64,000 bases of DNA from Lepidostoma basale (GCA_022606425.2 JAHDVF020001501.1:1178001-1242000); one strand, 5' to 3'; numbered from the stretch's first letter, positions 12,250-23,609 are shown. Program-made: numbers and translations. Notes: generated by a model not told the origin, from the sequence alone.

Positions 12250-12345
12250 AAAAAAATCATCATCGTCATCAGCATGTATCCATCCACTCCTGGACGTAGG
12301 CTTCCTCCATCTGCTTCTAGGTCTGTGAACATCACGCATCCAGGT
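12250..12345 (-). pseudogene. LINE 3' end with (GAT)n tail
   Basis: aatcatcatcgtcatcagca, ccactcctggacgtaggctt, cacgcatccaggtcgtaccg. It faces away from the LINE-F fragment that follows. Confidence 0.6.
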
Positions 12346-12369
12346 CGTACCGGTGGTGTCTTTAGTATC

Positions 12370-12775
12370 GTTCCTTATAAGGCTGCAGCGGTTACAGGCT
12401 GCCTGAAAGATGTCATATGGAGAAACAAGGACATGAGGACTGACAGCAAGGTACGCATTTATAAGACCTGTGTGCGACCAATTCTCACATATAGCATTGA
12501 ATCGAGGCCAGAGAAAGAAGGTGCTCAGGACAACCGAGGTGAAAACACTCCGCGCTATAGCTGGCAAGACCCTACGTGATCGAGTTAGGAATACAGCAAT
12601 CCGAGAAATTTGCGAGGTCGAAGATGTGGTCAGATGGGGACGTCAAAAGACGGCGATACTGGCATCAACATGTAGAAAGAATGAGCTCAAATAGGAAACG
12701 GTGGAGAGAAAGCTGGAGTTCAGCATCTCAAGAGGACCCGCCTGAAATAACAGACTCCTGAGTTTAAGGGGAAGA
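12370..12775 (+). pseudogene. LINE-F reverse transcriptase C-terminal fragment
   Basis: WRNKDMRTDSKVRIYKTCVR PILTYSIESR, frame change, RTTEVKTLRAIAGKTLRDRV RNTAIREICEVEDVVRWGR, frame change, KRWRESWSSASQEDP. Classic post-palm region of a non-LTR element; two frameshifts. Confidence 0.8.
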
Positions 12776-12779
12776 AGAA

Positions 12780-14125
12780 GAAGAAGCGAACAAAAAACTT
12801 TTATACATATGTTGTATAATCGAAAAGAGGGATGGGTGGGAGTTGGCAGAAAACCATTGTCCTGGTTTCGGAATATAAGGGATTCGACAGAATGAGGAGA
12901 GTTGAGAATATGTTACAAGTAGAGCAGGACAGAGATGTTTTCGTTGCAGTAATCGCTATCTTTGACCTGACACGGCAACAGAAATTGAAGAAGAATCATT
13001 TATATTACTGTGCATTGATCAAGTAAAATTCAGTTTTTTTATTAGCCACCAAATAGCGATACACTAATCTCAAGTTTCGTGTTTGAAATACTTTGTATAC
13101 ACGCCAGCGTATGCGCATTTTTAAATTGCATAATTTGTGTGCAACCCGTAAATAAATATGTGTTGGTGTATAATTATTTTTGTGTGTATGCATTATTCAT
13201 ACACTACAATAGTATCACAAGAAAAATCTATTCCTCGCATTGATTGCAGCGATCTAACGGTAGATAGCGACCCGTGGTAATTACATGTAAGGTGCTTTAT
13301 AAAATACTAGCTGACCCGGCAACGCTTCGCTATTGCTATATTAGAGTATATAAATACACCCAATATATATTAAAGAAATACAATTAAAGTTCAATATCAA
13401 TGATTTTATTGGATAAAATGACATGTGTATAGGTGTAAGAATGTGTGTATCCTAATTCAGTTCATATCTTTAAAACATTTGTTTAATCCAAGCAAACTTG
13501 CTGTGAACTTGAATAATACTAATGTGAATTGAACAATTGAAGGCTGGGCATTACCAAGGTGGCAAGTTTACAAAAAGTCTGAAATGAGTTTTTGATGCCA
13601 ATTGGTCTTAAACATAGCTGTGCAAAAGCGCGTTATGATTTAATAATATAGTGTAGTTAAAACGTTACCCTAAAGATGCCACCCAAAAAAAAGTTAATAT
13701 TTATCTTTTTCAGCTTTATTTTTAAACCATTTTTGTAACGTCCAGTCTTAATTTTTTCCTTAATATTTTAAGTGAAATTAAAAAAACAAATAAATATACT
13801 ATATCACATTTGCATAAAACATTCATACATATACCATTCAAGGTCATAATAATGCTCTTAGAAATACAATGTTTAGAGAAACAAAACTCTTGATTTTGAT
13901 GTCCATTAGATGAAGCTAATAATGCACATTCACTTAACCAATGACGAAATTTGTAAATTTGTGTGATGTCTGAAATATACATTGAATCAATTCTCCTTTG
14001 GAGTGTGATTCTACAGAAATCAGTTGATAATTTAAAGCATTCATTCCATACAATGAACTTTCATTGTTGCAGAATTTTACCCATTCCAGAAATATTTAAA
14101 ATGTTGAATGTAGGTGTTTCAATGT
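12780..14125. other. Unrecognised AT-rich sequence; widespread insect repeat edge at 13305
   Basis: tactagctgacccggcaacg at 13305 is a motif I have seen repeatedly in insect genomes, but I cannot assign it to an element. No genes seen. Confidence 0.4.
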
Positions 14126-14129
14126 TTTG

Positions 14130-14300
14130 TATCATCATCATCATGAGTCTATATCCGTTCACTCCTGGGCGTAGGCCTCCTCCATCTGATTCAATGTCTG
14201 TCGATCCTGGGCAACACGCATCCAATGTCGTCCCTCCATCGAAGTTGAGGACGTCCTGGGTTTCGGGTTACAGTACATCTATCATCAGGGCTGCGAGCGG
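14130..14300 (-). pseudogene. LINE 3' end with (GAT)n tail
   Basis: atcatcatcatcatgagtct, ttcactcctgggcgtaggcc, cgatcctgggcaacacgcat, then complements of RMLRWRDDIG and RNPGRPQLRW. Confidence 0.65.
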
Positions 14301-14600
14301 CATGCCATTTTAGCGCTGCCACTCTTCCGATGATGTCCGACACTCCTGTTCTGCCTCTAATAGTGGAATTAAACCAATTAATCCAACCTGTACATACCAT
14401 TTCAAAATTAGTTCATAAATATAACAATCTGTCTTGCACATATCAAGGTGTGGGATCCATACATGCCAGTATCTTAGTATCTTGCGTTGCGTGCCCCATC
14501 TCACGACATCTTCCACCTTGGAGATATCGTGGATAGCCGTGTTCCTCACCCTATCTCAAAGAGTCTTTCCTGGTATCATCCTTAGCGTCGGCATCTCTGC
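14300..14600 (-). pseudogene. LINE-F-type fragment
   Basis: Minus frame MRNTAIHDISKVEDVVRWGT QRKILRYWHVW; the plus strand has cacgacatcttccaccttgg and agagtctttcctggtatcat. Part of the duplicated block described separately. Confidence 0.65.
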
Positions 14601-15316
14601 AAAAATCAAATAATTATATTAAAATGAGCAGTATATTAAAAAAAAAACACTGGCGTGGGAACGTCAGAACATTTGGAAATGTTATATTACTGGATTTTTC
14701 CAACTGAGGCAGCTAATGCTGTATGTAAGGATATGTTTACCTATCACAGCATTTTTTTTTTCAGAGAAAAACTAAAACAGCTGAAGTAAATTGTCTAATC
14801 CAAAAGATATAGGTTATCGCCCTGCCAGAACAATTTTACATTAAAATAACATTATTAAAATAGATTATACCAATTCATAGAATTGTGAGGTGTGGGATCC
14901 ATACATGCCAGTATCTTGCGTTGCGTGCCCCATCTCACGACATCTTCCACCTTGGAGATATCGTGGATAGCCGTGTTCCTCACCCTATCTCAAAGAGTCT
15001 TTCCTGGTATCATCCTTAGCGTCGGCATCTCTGCAAAAATCAAATAATTATATTAAAATGAGCAGTATATTAAAAAAAAAACACTGGCGTGGGAACGTCA
15101 GACCATTTGGAAATGTTATATTACTGGATTTTTCCAACTGAGGCAGCTAATGCTGTACGTAAGAATATGTTTACCTATCACAGCATAACAGAGAAAAACT
15201 AAAACAGCTGAAGTAAATCGTCTAATCCAAAAGATATTATAGGTTATCGCCCTGCCAGAACAATTTTACATTAAAATAACATTATTAAAATAGATTATAC
15301 CAATTCATAGAATTGT
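14448..15316. repeat. Tandem duplication, unit about 440 bp
   Basis: The unit starting ggtgtgggatccatacatgc at 14448 is repeated from 14889. Both end in caattcatagaattgt. Differences are a few substitutions (cagaacatt/cagaccatt), an 8-bp echo (agtatcttagtatcttg) in copy 1, a poly-T expansion in copy 1 and short deletions. The unit contains a LINE-F 3' fragment plus unique sequence. Confidence 0.9.
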
Positions 15317-15679
15317 TACTTAGAATTTAACGTTTTTCCATGTAGATTCATAACATAACCTAAAATAATACGTAAGTAAAACGATATGTAACTTCATTTC
15401 TATTCGATATACCTAATTTAGAACTAAAACTTTGAAACATGTAATGCGGAAATATAATCTGTATTCATTTCAACGGCAAAATAGAATAAACTGAAGATAT
15501 ATATGAATTAGAAATATAAATATTTTACTTACGAAACTAACACGCAATTCAAATTTGACATTTCAGAGATAGGGATGGGCAATCCGCTCACGAGTCGACT
15601 CAAAGATTCGAATCTTTTTGGTGAGCGGGTGAGCGATGATCCATAAAAAAAAGAGCGGCAGCTCAATGATCCGCTAGGT

Positions 15680-16529
15680 CAGGGGGGTCGGCAAAATTAT
15701 TAGCCAAAGAGCCAAATGCGTACTTTACAACGATTTAAAAAAAAATTGAGAGCCAAATATGTTTATTGATTTAGATAACCTTTATTATAATTTTTGCACT
15801 TCATTCAATTACGGGTACACTGAATAAAACATTATTTCATACTTCTTCCTGTGATGAAGGCGACCAGCCTTCTCTCCATCTCTTTGGTGGTCATCCTGGT
15901 GGTCGACGGCCCTCTGGAGTCTCTTGTATCACGATATTAGGAATTCTTGCTGGATCCATTCTCTCGATGTCTCTGCCTACTCCATCTCACTATGTCTTCA
16001 ATGTTGCAGGATTTGCGAATTTATTCGTTGGGTATCCTATCTCTAACGGTTCTCCCCACAATAGGTCGCAGTCTGGTTCTGACAGTGTCTGCTCTTGCTT
16101 TGATTCCGTATGTTATTATGGACCTGATGCATGTTTGTTTGTTGTTATTCTTAATTTTAGGCACAATTCCATGTTCTCATCAATAAGACGACTTCGTAGT
16201 TTACTCTTGTTAAAATTCATGCTTGAATAAAATTGTCCGCATGAATATGTAGAAGCGAAAAGCGAAAGATCAGCAAGAGTCAGTAATACTATTTCAGGCG
16301 TTGAAGATGATGACTAAAAATCTTTGAATTGGCGATGATGATTAAGAGTTTTAGCTAAACCGGAATTGATAATCGTAATCACCAATTCCATAACTTTACA
16401 AATTTCTTCTGGAAATGTCTGCGGACAGAGCGTTCTTGATGAATGATGCGATGGTAAGCAAGTATCTCGCGATTATTTTTCCTTTCAACAAACCCCTTCG
16501 GCTCCGGAGCCGCATTTTGCCGACCTCTG
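15680..16529. mobile_element. Nested hAT element with 8-bp target duplication
   Basis: Starts caggggggtcggcaaaatta and ends attttgccgacctctg; the ends are inverted with one indel. Flanked on both sides by cgctaggt (15672-15679 and 16530-16537), the 8-bp target duplication expected for hAT. Carries a captured LINE fragment and no transposase. It sits inside the outer element. Confidence 0.88.
15840..16235 (-). pseudogene. LINE fragment captured inside a hAT element
   Basis: Complement encodes ENRxRDRIPNE-like and NIEDIVRWSRQRHRENGSSK, then PEGRRPPRMTTKEMERRLVA F. It lies wholly inside the hAT at 15680-16529. ORFs in the plus direction here are shadows. Confidence 0.6.
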
Positions 16530-16770
16530 CGCTAGGTGAATCATATATTATTGCAAAAGAGTCGACGAACGGTTCCGCTCAGTAAAGTGAGCCGATTCTT
16601 CTTGATAATTATCGAGCGGCTCCGGAGCCGCATTTTGCCGACCTCTGCGCTCGGTGAATCGTATATTATTGCAAAAGAGTCGACTATTTTTAGTGATCTC
16701 TTTAAGGGATCTGAGCTGAATGGTTCCGCTCAGTAAAGTGAGCCGATTCTTCTTGATAATTATCGAGTCG
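16499..16770. repeat. Tandem duplication spanning the nested hAT 3' junction
   Basis: Unit ggctccggagccgcattttg...ttcttgataattatcgag at 16499-16617 recurs at 16618-16765. Each unit holds the end of the nested hAT, the target duplication (cgctaggt, then cgctcggt) and the outer element. The second unit has an extra ~33-bp stretch (tatttttagtgatctcttta...). Confidence 0.85.
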
Positions 16771-17019
16771 TTTGTCAAAAAAGTCGTTGTGAATTTTTTT
16801 TTTAGCTCATCGACAAAAAATTTATCCTGGTGAATTTTTTTTTTTTACCGGAATCAACTTTTTTGGTCGAGGAGCAAAAAAAAAAGGTCACTAAAATAAT
16901 TTCAAACTTTGAACGACTCAAAATGGTGAACCGTGGATCGTTAAAAAGAGTCGGCTCACTTTGCTGAGCGGAACCGTTCAGATCAGATCCCTGAGATGAG
17001 TCGTTTTGCCCATCCCTAA

Positions 17020-17885
17020 ACGTGCGTATATTTTTCAGTTCAAAGGAGCGACTAATTTCATATCTGACCACGCAAAGAGTCAAAAAAGCCACTAATTTGC
17101 ATCTTATCACGCCAAGCGAATATAGACTCTAAAGATCGATACTCAGGTGATACGAACATGAAGGTCTATACTCGCTCGCACTACGAAAATTTATAAATTT
17201 CCAAAGTTAATTAGAGCTCGATTAATAACAAAAATATGCCTATGCCCACCTATGTCTATCTATTAAGGAAGTGTATCAATATGAAAACGATCTGCTTAGG
17301 AATAACCCCGGAATTAGTCCGCACACACCGGAAGCTGGCCTTTTATTTATATAGATTACATTGGGTTATGAACTCCAGCGCTTGTGGATCAAATTTTCTC
17401 ACGGTGGTGCCATTAGGATTCGTTCGCTTGCTGAATAGATACGTTAAAAATTTAGACATAAACCAAGCTTTTGTAATAAAAATAAAACAGTATTTAACCA
17501 ATTTTTCACAGTTAGGAGCTAGGTACCAACGATGTTGTGAAGATTTTTTGGTTAGTTACTTAGAGATGTATTTTGTTATATGCAGTAGCCGTAACGTTTT
17601 AAATTCAGGTATTGTATATTAGGTGTAATTAAGGTTGTCAGAATGCACATTGCACTCCAAACGCGAAACTATTTTAACAATAAAATTGTTGATTTTTAAT
17701 GGGTGTTTTACTAGTGGACAAAACCATATTTTGACTGATGGACAAAGCTGTATTTTGCCTCGTGGACTCAATTTCGCTTCGCTAGTTTCAATCCAAGGGA
17801 TTGGTTTGCAGTAAAGTGTTACATTTTTTGCTGGTTCTTGGAATGCCACTTGGGTCTTTAATGTGGTACTATCCCATTGTTTCCA
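17020..17885. other. Unrecognised; 128-residue frame at 17236-17622
   Basis: The plus-strand frame (MPMPTYVYLLRKCINMKTIC...) resembles no protein I know, lacks domain-like composition and has no splice or start context. Left as doubtful. Confidence 0.3.
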
Positions 17886-17995
17886 TATTTGTCCCGTCCA
17901 CTCCTGGACAAAGGCCTTCTCCATTCGCTTCCATGTCACTCTGCCTTGTGCAGACTACATCCAGGTTATTCCGACGTGTCTGTTTAGATCATCCT
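17885..17995 (-). pseudogene. LINE 3' end, short
   Basis: tgtcccgtccactcctggac aaaggccttctccattcgct, ctctgccttgtgcagactac. The complement of a WKRMEKAFVQEWTGQ C-terminus. Confidence 0.55.
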
Positions 17996-18044
17996 TTCAC
18001 CGTAAATGTGTGGAAGGACGATCTCCTTTTGATTCTCATGAAAT

Positions 18045-18150
18045 GAGATATATAACTAATCTATCCCCATTTTATTGTCACGTAAATTCTACACCAGACC
18101 AAAGACAGTGTAACAAGCACACTGCCATTTTAATGTGACAGTCATAGCTC
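18045..18150 (-). mobile_element. SINE-1 fragment
   Basis: attttattgtcacgtaaatt ctacaccagaccaaagacag tgtaacaagcacactgcc: body only; the tRNA head is missing. Confidence 0.65.
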
Positions 18151-18974
18151 TTGCCACTCTGCCATGTAGGTTGTTAAAAATCGTGGTCAATATTATGTAA
18201 TTCTGCAAAATGATACTAACTAACCTCACGACTTTTCTCTGAAGGGGCTGTCTGCCCACCTCGCTGGATGAATTGGCCTGGATGAATTGACCACCTCGCT
18301 GTTCTATCTTGACATACTTATCTATAATCCTCAACATTCATATATATCCTCATGTATCCTTGTTGATTTTCTCGACTCCTCCACATTTAAGATTTTATCG
18401 ATTTGAACGTACCAAGTTTTCTTCAGTCAACCTCGAATTCTTGCTCTATTCGTAGCGTTTATTAGTTGACATATACTTTTTCGTCGTAAGTGGTGCAATT
18501 ATATATTAAAAATATGATTTCGATTGATTTTGTCTGATCTGGATTGTTGATAGCAACAATAATACAATAATGTTATATACTTTTCTTGAGAGTCTGTGTA
18601 CCCGCGACACCGGCACGATCTGACACCAGAAAATCACCAATATCACGATGCAGCGGTTCTGGTTGCTGGAAATTATAGCATCTATGCTACGTGCTGCTTC
18701 TGCACTCTCAAGAGATTGCGATTCAGTTTAAACCATAGGTTCTCAATACGGGCCTATCAACTCTCCTCGGGTACAAGCTGTTTCTAAGGGAAGAAGAGTG
18801 CGTTGAGAACCTCGAAAGTTTTGCCATAAATTAACAATATTTTTTGAAATAATACATTTTTAAATATTCTTAAAAAAATCTTTATAACATTTATCAGAAA
18901 ATAAATCAAAAAAATAATTTTTATTACATCTGTCAGATTATGTAAACAGTTTTATAATTTTTTTTTAAATGTAT

Positions 18975-19080
18975 CTTTACAGAAGAAGGACTGTTTGTCC
19001 GAAACATGTCTATATAATTTTATTTTTTAATATAAGTGTTTTATATACAAAGTGTACAAAAAAGAAATATTCTAAAACAT
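18975..19080 (+). repeat. Diverged copy of the 42502 ribozyme element
   Basis: CAGAAGA (U4 changed to A), A, stem II GGAC/GTCC, GAA, ACATGT, C at 19010. The downstream sequence (tatataattttattttttaat...) resembles that downstream of the intact ribozyme at 42502. Stem I is weak (two pairs). Probably a dead relative. Confidence 0.5.
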
Positions 19081-19347
19081 TTTATTATTAATATTATTTA
19101 CACATATATCTACATTTTTACATATAATTTGTTATATACAAAAAATTCTCGATAAACTCGATTTGAAAACAAATTCTACCAACAATTATATTAGATTATC
19201 TAAAAATAGATGACAATCTACGGTTACAGTTTATGTTTTCTTTTCTATATTGGTTTATTTCAAAATATAATATTTTTTCAATTAAAAAACATGTTTTGAT
19301 GGTTGCATACATGTATATATTGTTTTTTTAATTCTAAAAACATACTT

Positions 19348-19500
19348 GCAGTGGCGATGAGGTTCGCAACCCATCACACCGCGTCTCTCGCGATGGCGAA
19401 AAGAGAAGGATGGAGTGCCGCATCGATTAAAGTGTTGTAGTCCATTCTTTCTGCCTACCCTTTCGGGGAGACGGCGTGATGGTTAGTTAGTTAGTTAGTT
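19348..19500 (+). repeat. NA-B copy, short
   Basis: gtggcgatgaggttcgcaac, cacaccgcgtctctcgcgat, tccattctttctgcctaccc, ggggagacggcgtgatggtt, then (agtt)n. 5' truncated. Confidence 0.75.
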
Positions 19501-19881
19501 ACTTACATATATATTTATTTTCATGTAATTATATTTCAAATTAAAAACTGCAAACCATTGATAAATTGCGATTGCTCAATAAACACCTCAACAATTTTAG
19601 CAATATAACACTAGATATACGAGTATATTTACCTAAAAAATATTCATTTCATTTTCTGGTTTATTTTATTTATAATAATAATAATAATAAAATTTCCAGG
19701 GGAGCCTTGTGCATTTTTTTCCTGAGAAGAGGGGCCGTCGGTCAAATAAGTTTGGGAAACTGTAGTTTAAACCGATTAGATTTTATATTATCTTCGGATT
19801 GAATACAATATTTAAGACGAATGTCTTCACTGTGATTGTTAGTATTCAAACTGTGAATATCTGTTGTTGTTTTCAATTTAA

Positions 19882-20136
19882 TACAAAATATTTAAATATC
19901 AAAATATGCAATTTTTTCTCTCTCTCTCTTTCTCTCAATCAAAACATTGTCATTCAATGTAACTTTGATCTTAAGAGGAATATGTCAAGGGTAGCTTAAT
20001 CAGTTAAAACAAAATATTTAAATATCAAAATATGCAATTTTTCTCTCTCTCTCTCTCTCTCTTTCTCAATCAAAACGTTGTCATTCAATGTAACTTTGAT
20101 CTTAAGATAAATATGTCAAGGGTAGCTTAATCAGTT
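19882..20136. repeat. Tandem duplication, unit about 127 bp, with CT runs
   Basis: acaaaatatttaaatatcaa...gggtagcttaatcagttaaa occurs twice (19882 and 20009). The internal CT run differs in length; otherwise only a few substitutions (aagaggaat/aagataaat, aacattg/aacgttg). Confidence 0.9.
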
Positions 20137-20596
20137 AAATATACATATAGACTGTTGCAGCACTATGGTCATGTTTTACCTGAAAATTAAGGAATAAGCA
20201 GTTAAACGTGAACCTGTGCATTATCGTGATGCAAAATCCCAGAGTTGTTGGCCTATAATTCTGATCTCTTTCAACGAATATTCTCACGCAATAGTCGTAA
20301 AGCTCAAGATTATACTCCTTATTGACCGTACGACCTTTTGGTAACAATTTATGATGCGCCCTTTTTTTATTATTTTTGATCAAACCTCGTATCTGTAGCC
20401 ATTCCGTTATTCATTCAGTCTAACTTCCTGGCTTATCATGGCCAACTTTTCATTTGATTAAGTCATATCCCGTGTTTTTTGTTAGATAATAAAACACAAT
20501 AACAGTTATTTCGAACCTGAGTTTTCAATCTGAAACGAATTCAGAGAATATCTATGCCAACATTAATACGTATTCGTAATAATATTAGATTTTATA

Positions 20597-20815
20597 ATGC
20601 CCGGTTTGTTACTGCCAACATTGATTGGCGAAACAGCTGTCACGACTGTAAATTGTAATTCGTGTTTCAAATTTAAGCAATTAATAATGTTGAAGTATCG
20701 TAATGCTTCGGCCAAAACAATGAATTATCTACAATGCAATATTTGTTTACTGCTTCGTAGAATTGCAGACCGTATCATTATATCAAATCCAATATTGCTT
20801 TTAATGTTTTAATCC
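20597..20815 (+). repeat. GCGAAACAGCTGTCGC hammerhead-like repeat, copy 4 (partial)
   Basis: Contains gccaacattgattggcgaaa then cagctgtcacga: stem II, GAA and stem III are present but the CTGATGA half is missing. It continues into the family segment aataatgttgaagtatcgta and ggccaaaacaatg. It could be read as part of a 71-residue ORF, but the sequence is repetitive and matches no protein I know. Confidence 0.5.
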
Positions 20816-20904
20816 GACTCATAGTAATCAGTCTCTAAAAAAATTATTACCAAATTAATCTTATCACAATGTTATCCTTTATATTAAAACATTATAATTG
20901 AAGG

Positions 20905-21315
20905 ATGAAGATAGAAAAAATGCAGTAGAAATGAGATCTCTATGAAGAATGTGTGTTAAATCTGTATATGATAGAGTGTCAAATGCAAGTATAAGAAGTG
21001 AATGCGGTGCGAACGAAAGTGTTATGAACAAAATGATGAAAGGGTCGTTAAGATGGTTTGGGCACATGGAAAGATGAGTGAAGACAGAGTGGTGAAGAAG
21101 GTATATGTAAACGACGTGAACGGAGCTAGAAATAGAGGAAGACCGAGGAAAACGTGGCATGATCAAATCAATCAAATATTAAATGTCGGTCACGCGAGGA
21201 GTCGGAGAAATCGACGTGCGTGCATGACAAGATGCATGAATGTAGAGGAATCGAGAGAAGTATGTCAGGTCAGAACAGTTTGGCGTTCCATTGATGGTTA
21301 GTTAGTTAGTTATAA
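20905..21315 (+). pseudogene. LINE-A 3' fragment
   Basis: Reads AVEMRSL..., KMMKGSLRWFGH, then (after a frame change) RVVKKVYVNDVNGARNRGRP, RKTWHDQINQILNVGHARSR, RACMTRCMNVEESREVCQ. The SAYPFGE-coding segment is deleted, and VWRSI runs straight into gatggttagttagttagtt. Confidence 0.8.
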
Positions 21316-21499
21316 TTGAATTTATTTAATAAAATAGTTTATGTTTCCTTCTTCAGATAGGTATATGGAATATAAAATATTATCCATTTTAAAAAAAAAA
21401 GGCAGGAAATCCTTATTAAGGTATCACTTTTCTTGAAGTATTTTTTATGTTCATGTTATTAATTTTGATATTTTCTATGGTCCAACAAATGGGCATATT

Positions 21500-21665
21500 T
21501 CTCCTAATTTCTTGCCATTGAAGTTGATGGTTTGACTAGCTTTGTGTCATTTCCAGGAGTGCCGGGTATTATAGTTACAGTAATACCACACACGTGGAAG
21601 ACCTTCTCTGGCCCACAATTTAAACTAAACTAGGTTGTTAAACGCATTACCTCATTAGGAGAAAT
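21500..21665 (+). repeat. Unclassified repeat R2, copy 1
   Basis: ctagctttgtgtcatttcca ggagtgccgggtattatagt. Related copies at 23615-23725 and 28375-28520 share gtgtcgtttccaggnngccg gntataatagtta. Confidence 0.5.
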
Positions 21666-22029
21666 ATCTGTCTCTCTATGACTCTTTTATTCTCCGCGCT
21701 AAATATATAATATAATTTTTAAAACTAACGTGTAACGCTTGTAGAAGATTATCTTAATTTTATAGCGGTTAAATAACGGTTAAGCATCTTATAGTTATGA
21801 CTTTAAATTTGCATATCAATACCGCAGAGTTTTACGACAATAAAAATACTCGAAGTATGCGAATTAATTGGATTGGCTTCACTGCTGTTTTTCGCTATGA
21901 CTGTTTCTTGGTTAATTTGTTAGTGATTCTTAAAAAGTCAAAAATCAAATGATTATTTTATTTTATTTTGTTTATATTATATTAAGAAATTTTTCCGAAC
22001 ATTTGATAATATAGTTAAAATATATTTGA

Positions 22030-22395
22030 CTTACTAACTTACCATCACGCCGTTTCCCGGATCGTTAGAATGCCACACTGTTCTATCCTGTCATATCTCT
22101 AAAGCTTCCTCTATATTCATACATCGTAACACGCACGCTCATTGATATTTCCGATTTCAAACACGCCCGCTTTCAAATGATTAATACATTTGGTCAAATA
22201 ATGTTTCTCTCAGTATTCCTAGACTTATTTTTATCATTCACACTGCTGGCACCCGACTTTTTAACCATTTTTCTTTTATCTATTATTTCCATATATCCAA
22301 ACCATCTTAATGTCCCATTTTTTTTATGACGCTTTAATCTGCTTTACATTCCTTCCTTATATTTTCATTCGGTATTCTTATGTACTTTTATTAGT
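22030..22395 (-). pseudogene. LINE-A 3' fragment, decayed
   Basis: Left end cttactaacttaccatcacg then ccgtttcccg; continues with complements of the MRCMNVEEA, RKTW and RWFGxMER regions, ending near 22390. Many substitutions; no open frame. Confidence 0.7.
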
Positions 22396-22932
22396 TTACC
22401 GCGCTATAAACATGTCACTTCTATGAAGCATAATATAAATATTTTATATTAATCTATATTTAGTATTTAATGTAGAATTTTACAACATTGTTTAAGATAC
22501 AATAATTAAGTAATGGTTCAAACAAAATTACTCCACTAATATCGAGAGTATGGTAGAACACATTATAAGAAAAATCAAGACTACGACAGTTATCACTTTC
22601 TTCGTTTAAAATGTTTTATGATTTCGCCCCTAAAGTCGTGACAAGTGAAAGTCATACTTAATAAACGTACAACTTACAACATACCATCACTCTCACTATC
22701 ATATATTTATTTAGTATCGATAGTTTTCAATTGGAACAAAAATCACACTTACATATCGCACAGTCGACTAAATGTATTTTTGTAAACAAATGAAAACATA
22801 GATATAGTTATTAGAAACAAATTAAAACAAAAAAATATGTTTTATTTCAATACAAATTTATTATATTTTTAATACTATGCGAGTATTGGAGAGATCCAAA
22901 ATGAATTGCGTAGATTTTCACGGTTGGCAGCA

Positions 22933-23096
22933 ATATGTTTGTTGTGTTTTTGGGTAACACCGTGTGATACCTCCTTCTCGACCGACGTTTCACATATCAC
23001 ATTCATTACCCTGAAGATGGAGACTGCAACGATCTCCGAAACGTCGGTCGAGAAGGAGGTATCACACGGTGTTACCCAAAAACACAACAAACATAT
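22933..23096. repeat. Perfect 59-bp inverted repeat enclosing the hammerhead motif
   Basis: Arms 22933-22991 and 23038-23096 are exact reverse complements, separated by 46 bp. Each arm carries the 3' half of the ribozyme (GAAACGTCGGTC) and the sequence downstream of it; only the right-hand unit also has the CTGAAGA half. The structure is therefore one complete unit joined head-to-head with a truncated unit. The perfect identity of the arms implies recent formation or gene conversion. Confidence 0.9.
23008..23048 (+). ncRNA. Hammerhead ribozyme motif inside a palindrome
   Basis: Stem I acc/ggt (3 bp), core CTGAAGA at 23011-23017, one unpaired T, stem II GGAGA/TCTCC with a 9-nt loop, GAA at 23038-23040, palindromic stem III ACGT and cleavage-site C at 23045. 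Every core nucleotide fits the hammerhead consensus. Stem III has no loop in the monomer, so activity would need a dimer, as proposed for the minimal ribozymes of Penelope-like elements; an alternative longer stem III (A...T around CGTCGG) is also possible. The motif occupies the spacer and right arm of the inverted repeat at 22933-23096. Confidence 0.68.
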
Positions 23097-23109
23097 CCAA
23101 AATGAATGT

Positions 23110-23430
23110 TTTCGAAATGTGTTGCTGGCGAGACATGATGCGTGTACGGCGAGAAGAACTAACCAGTCGAACCTTGAACGGCTGGTCATAGGCAAGAATC
23201 TGGATGGTGTGCTCTCAGAGAGTGGTAAAATATTTTGGGCACAGTCTGGAGAGGTCAGAACAACCTCAAAAGTCTCAAAATAAGGGGCAGAGTAGAGAAA
23301 AAGCAATCGCAAAGTCGGCCACAAAGCCGCTGGTCCGTTCAAATCAAAGCACTGACTAATCTCTTAATATCTGCAGCCAGGAAACTTATGGTGGATGGTT
23401 TTCTGGATAAACACGACCCTCAGTAATCCT
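23110..23430 (+). pseudogene. LINE C-terminal fragment beside the palindrome
   Basis: Frames read ...TNQSNLERLVIGKNLDGV... and RGRVEKKQSQSRPQSRWSVQ IKALTNLLISAARKLM, resembling the GRPxxRWxDDIKxxT block of LINEs. It starts right after the ribozyme palindrome. Several frame changes. Confidence 0.5.
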
Positions 23431-23609
23431 GATTCAGCTACGCTTGGAGCAAAACCAGTTGGTAGTGTTAAAAAATTTAATTAAATTGTTTTCTAATTCT
23501 TTATTGTATTTTTGACAAGCTAGTTTCGTTTCGTTTCGTTACATAGTAGAGTTGACCTAAAATCTTTTTATCTTATATCTTCTATTCTCTTTTATCTTTT
23601 ATTCTTTTG

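Larger units (their letters stand above)
15567..17018. mobile_element. Outer hAT-like element
   Basis: Ends tagggatgggcaa (about 15568) and ttgcccatccct a (about 17006-17018) are inverted. Internal repeats of gagtcg / cggttccgctcagtaaagtg agccgattct occur in both orientations (16577, 16720 and the complement near 16945). No transposase. I could not confirm a clean 8-bp target duplication. Confidence 0.65.

Noticed and set aside
17236..17622. 128-residue plus frame
   Set aside because: Longest unassigned frame outside repeats, but no similarity or domain composition that I recognise; more likely chance.
22875..23342. Overlapping frames of 155 and 125 residues on opposite strands
   Set aside because: Both read through the perfect palindrome and share the peptide SFSTDVS on both strands; an artefact of the inverted repeat.
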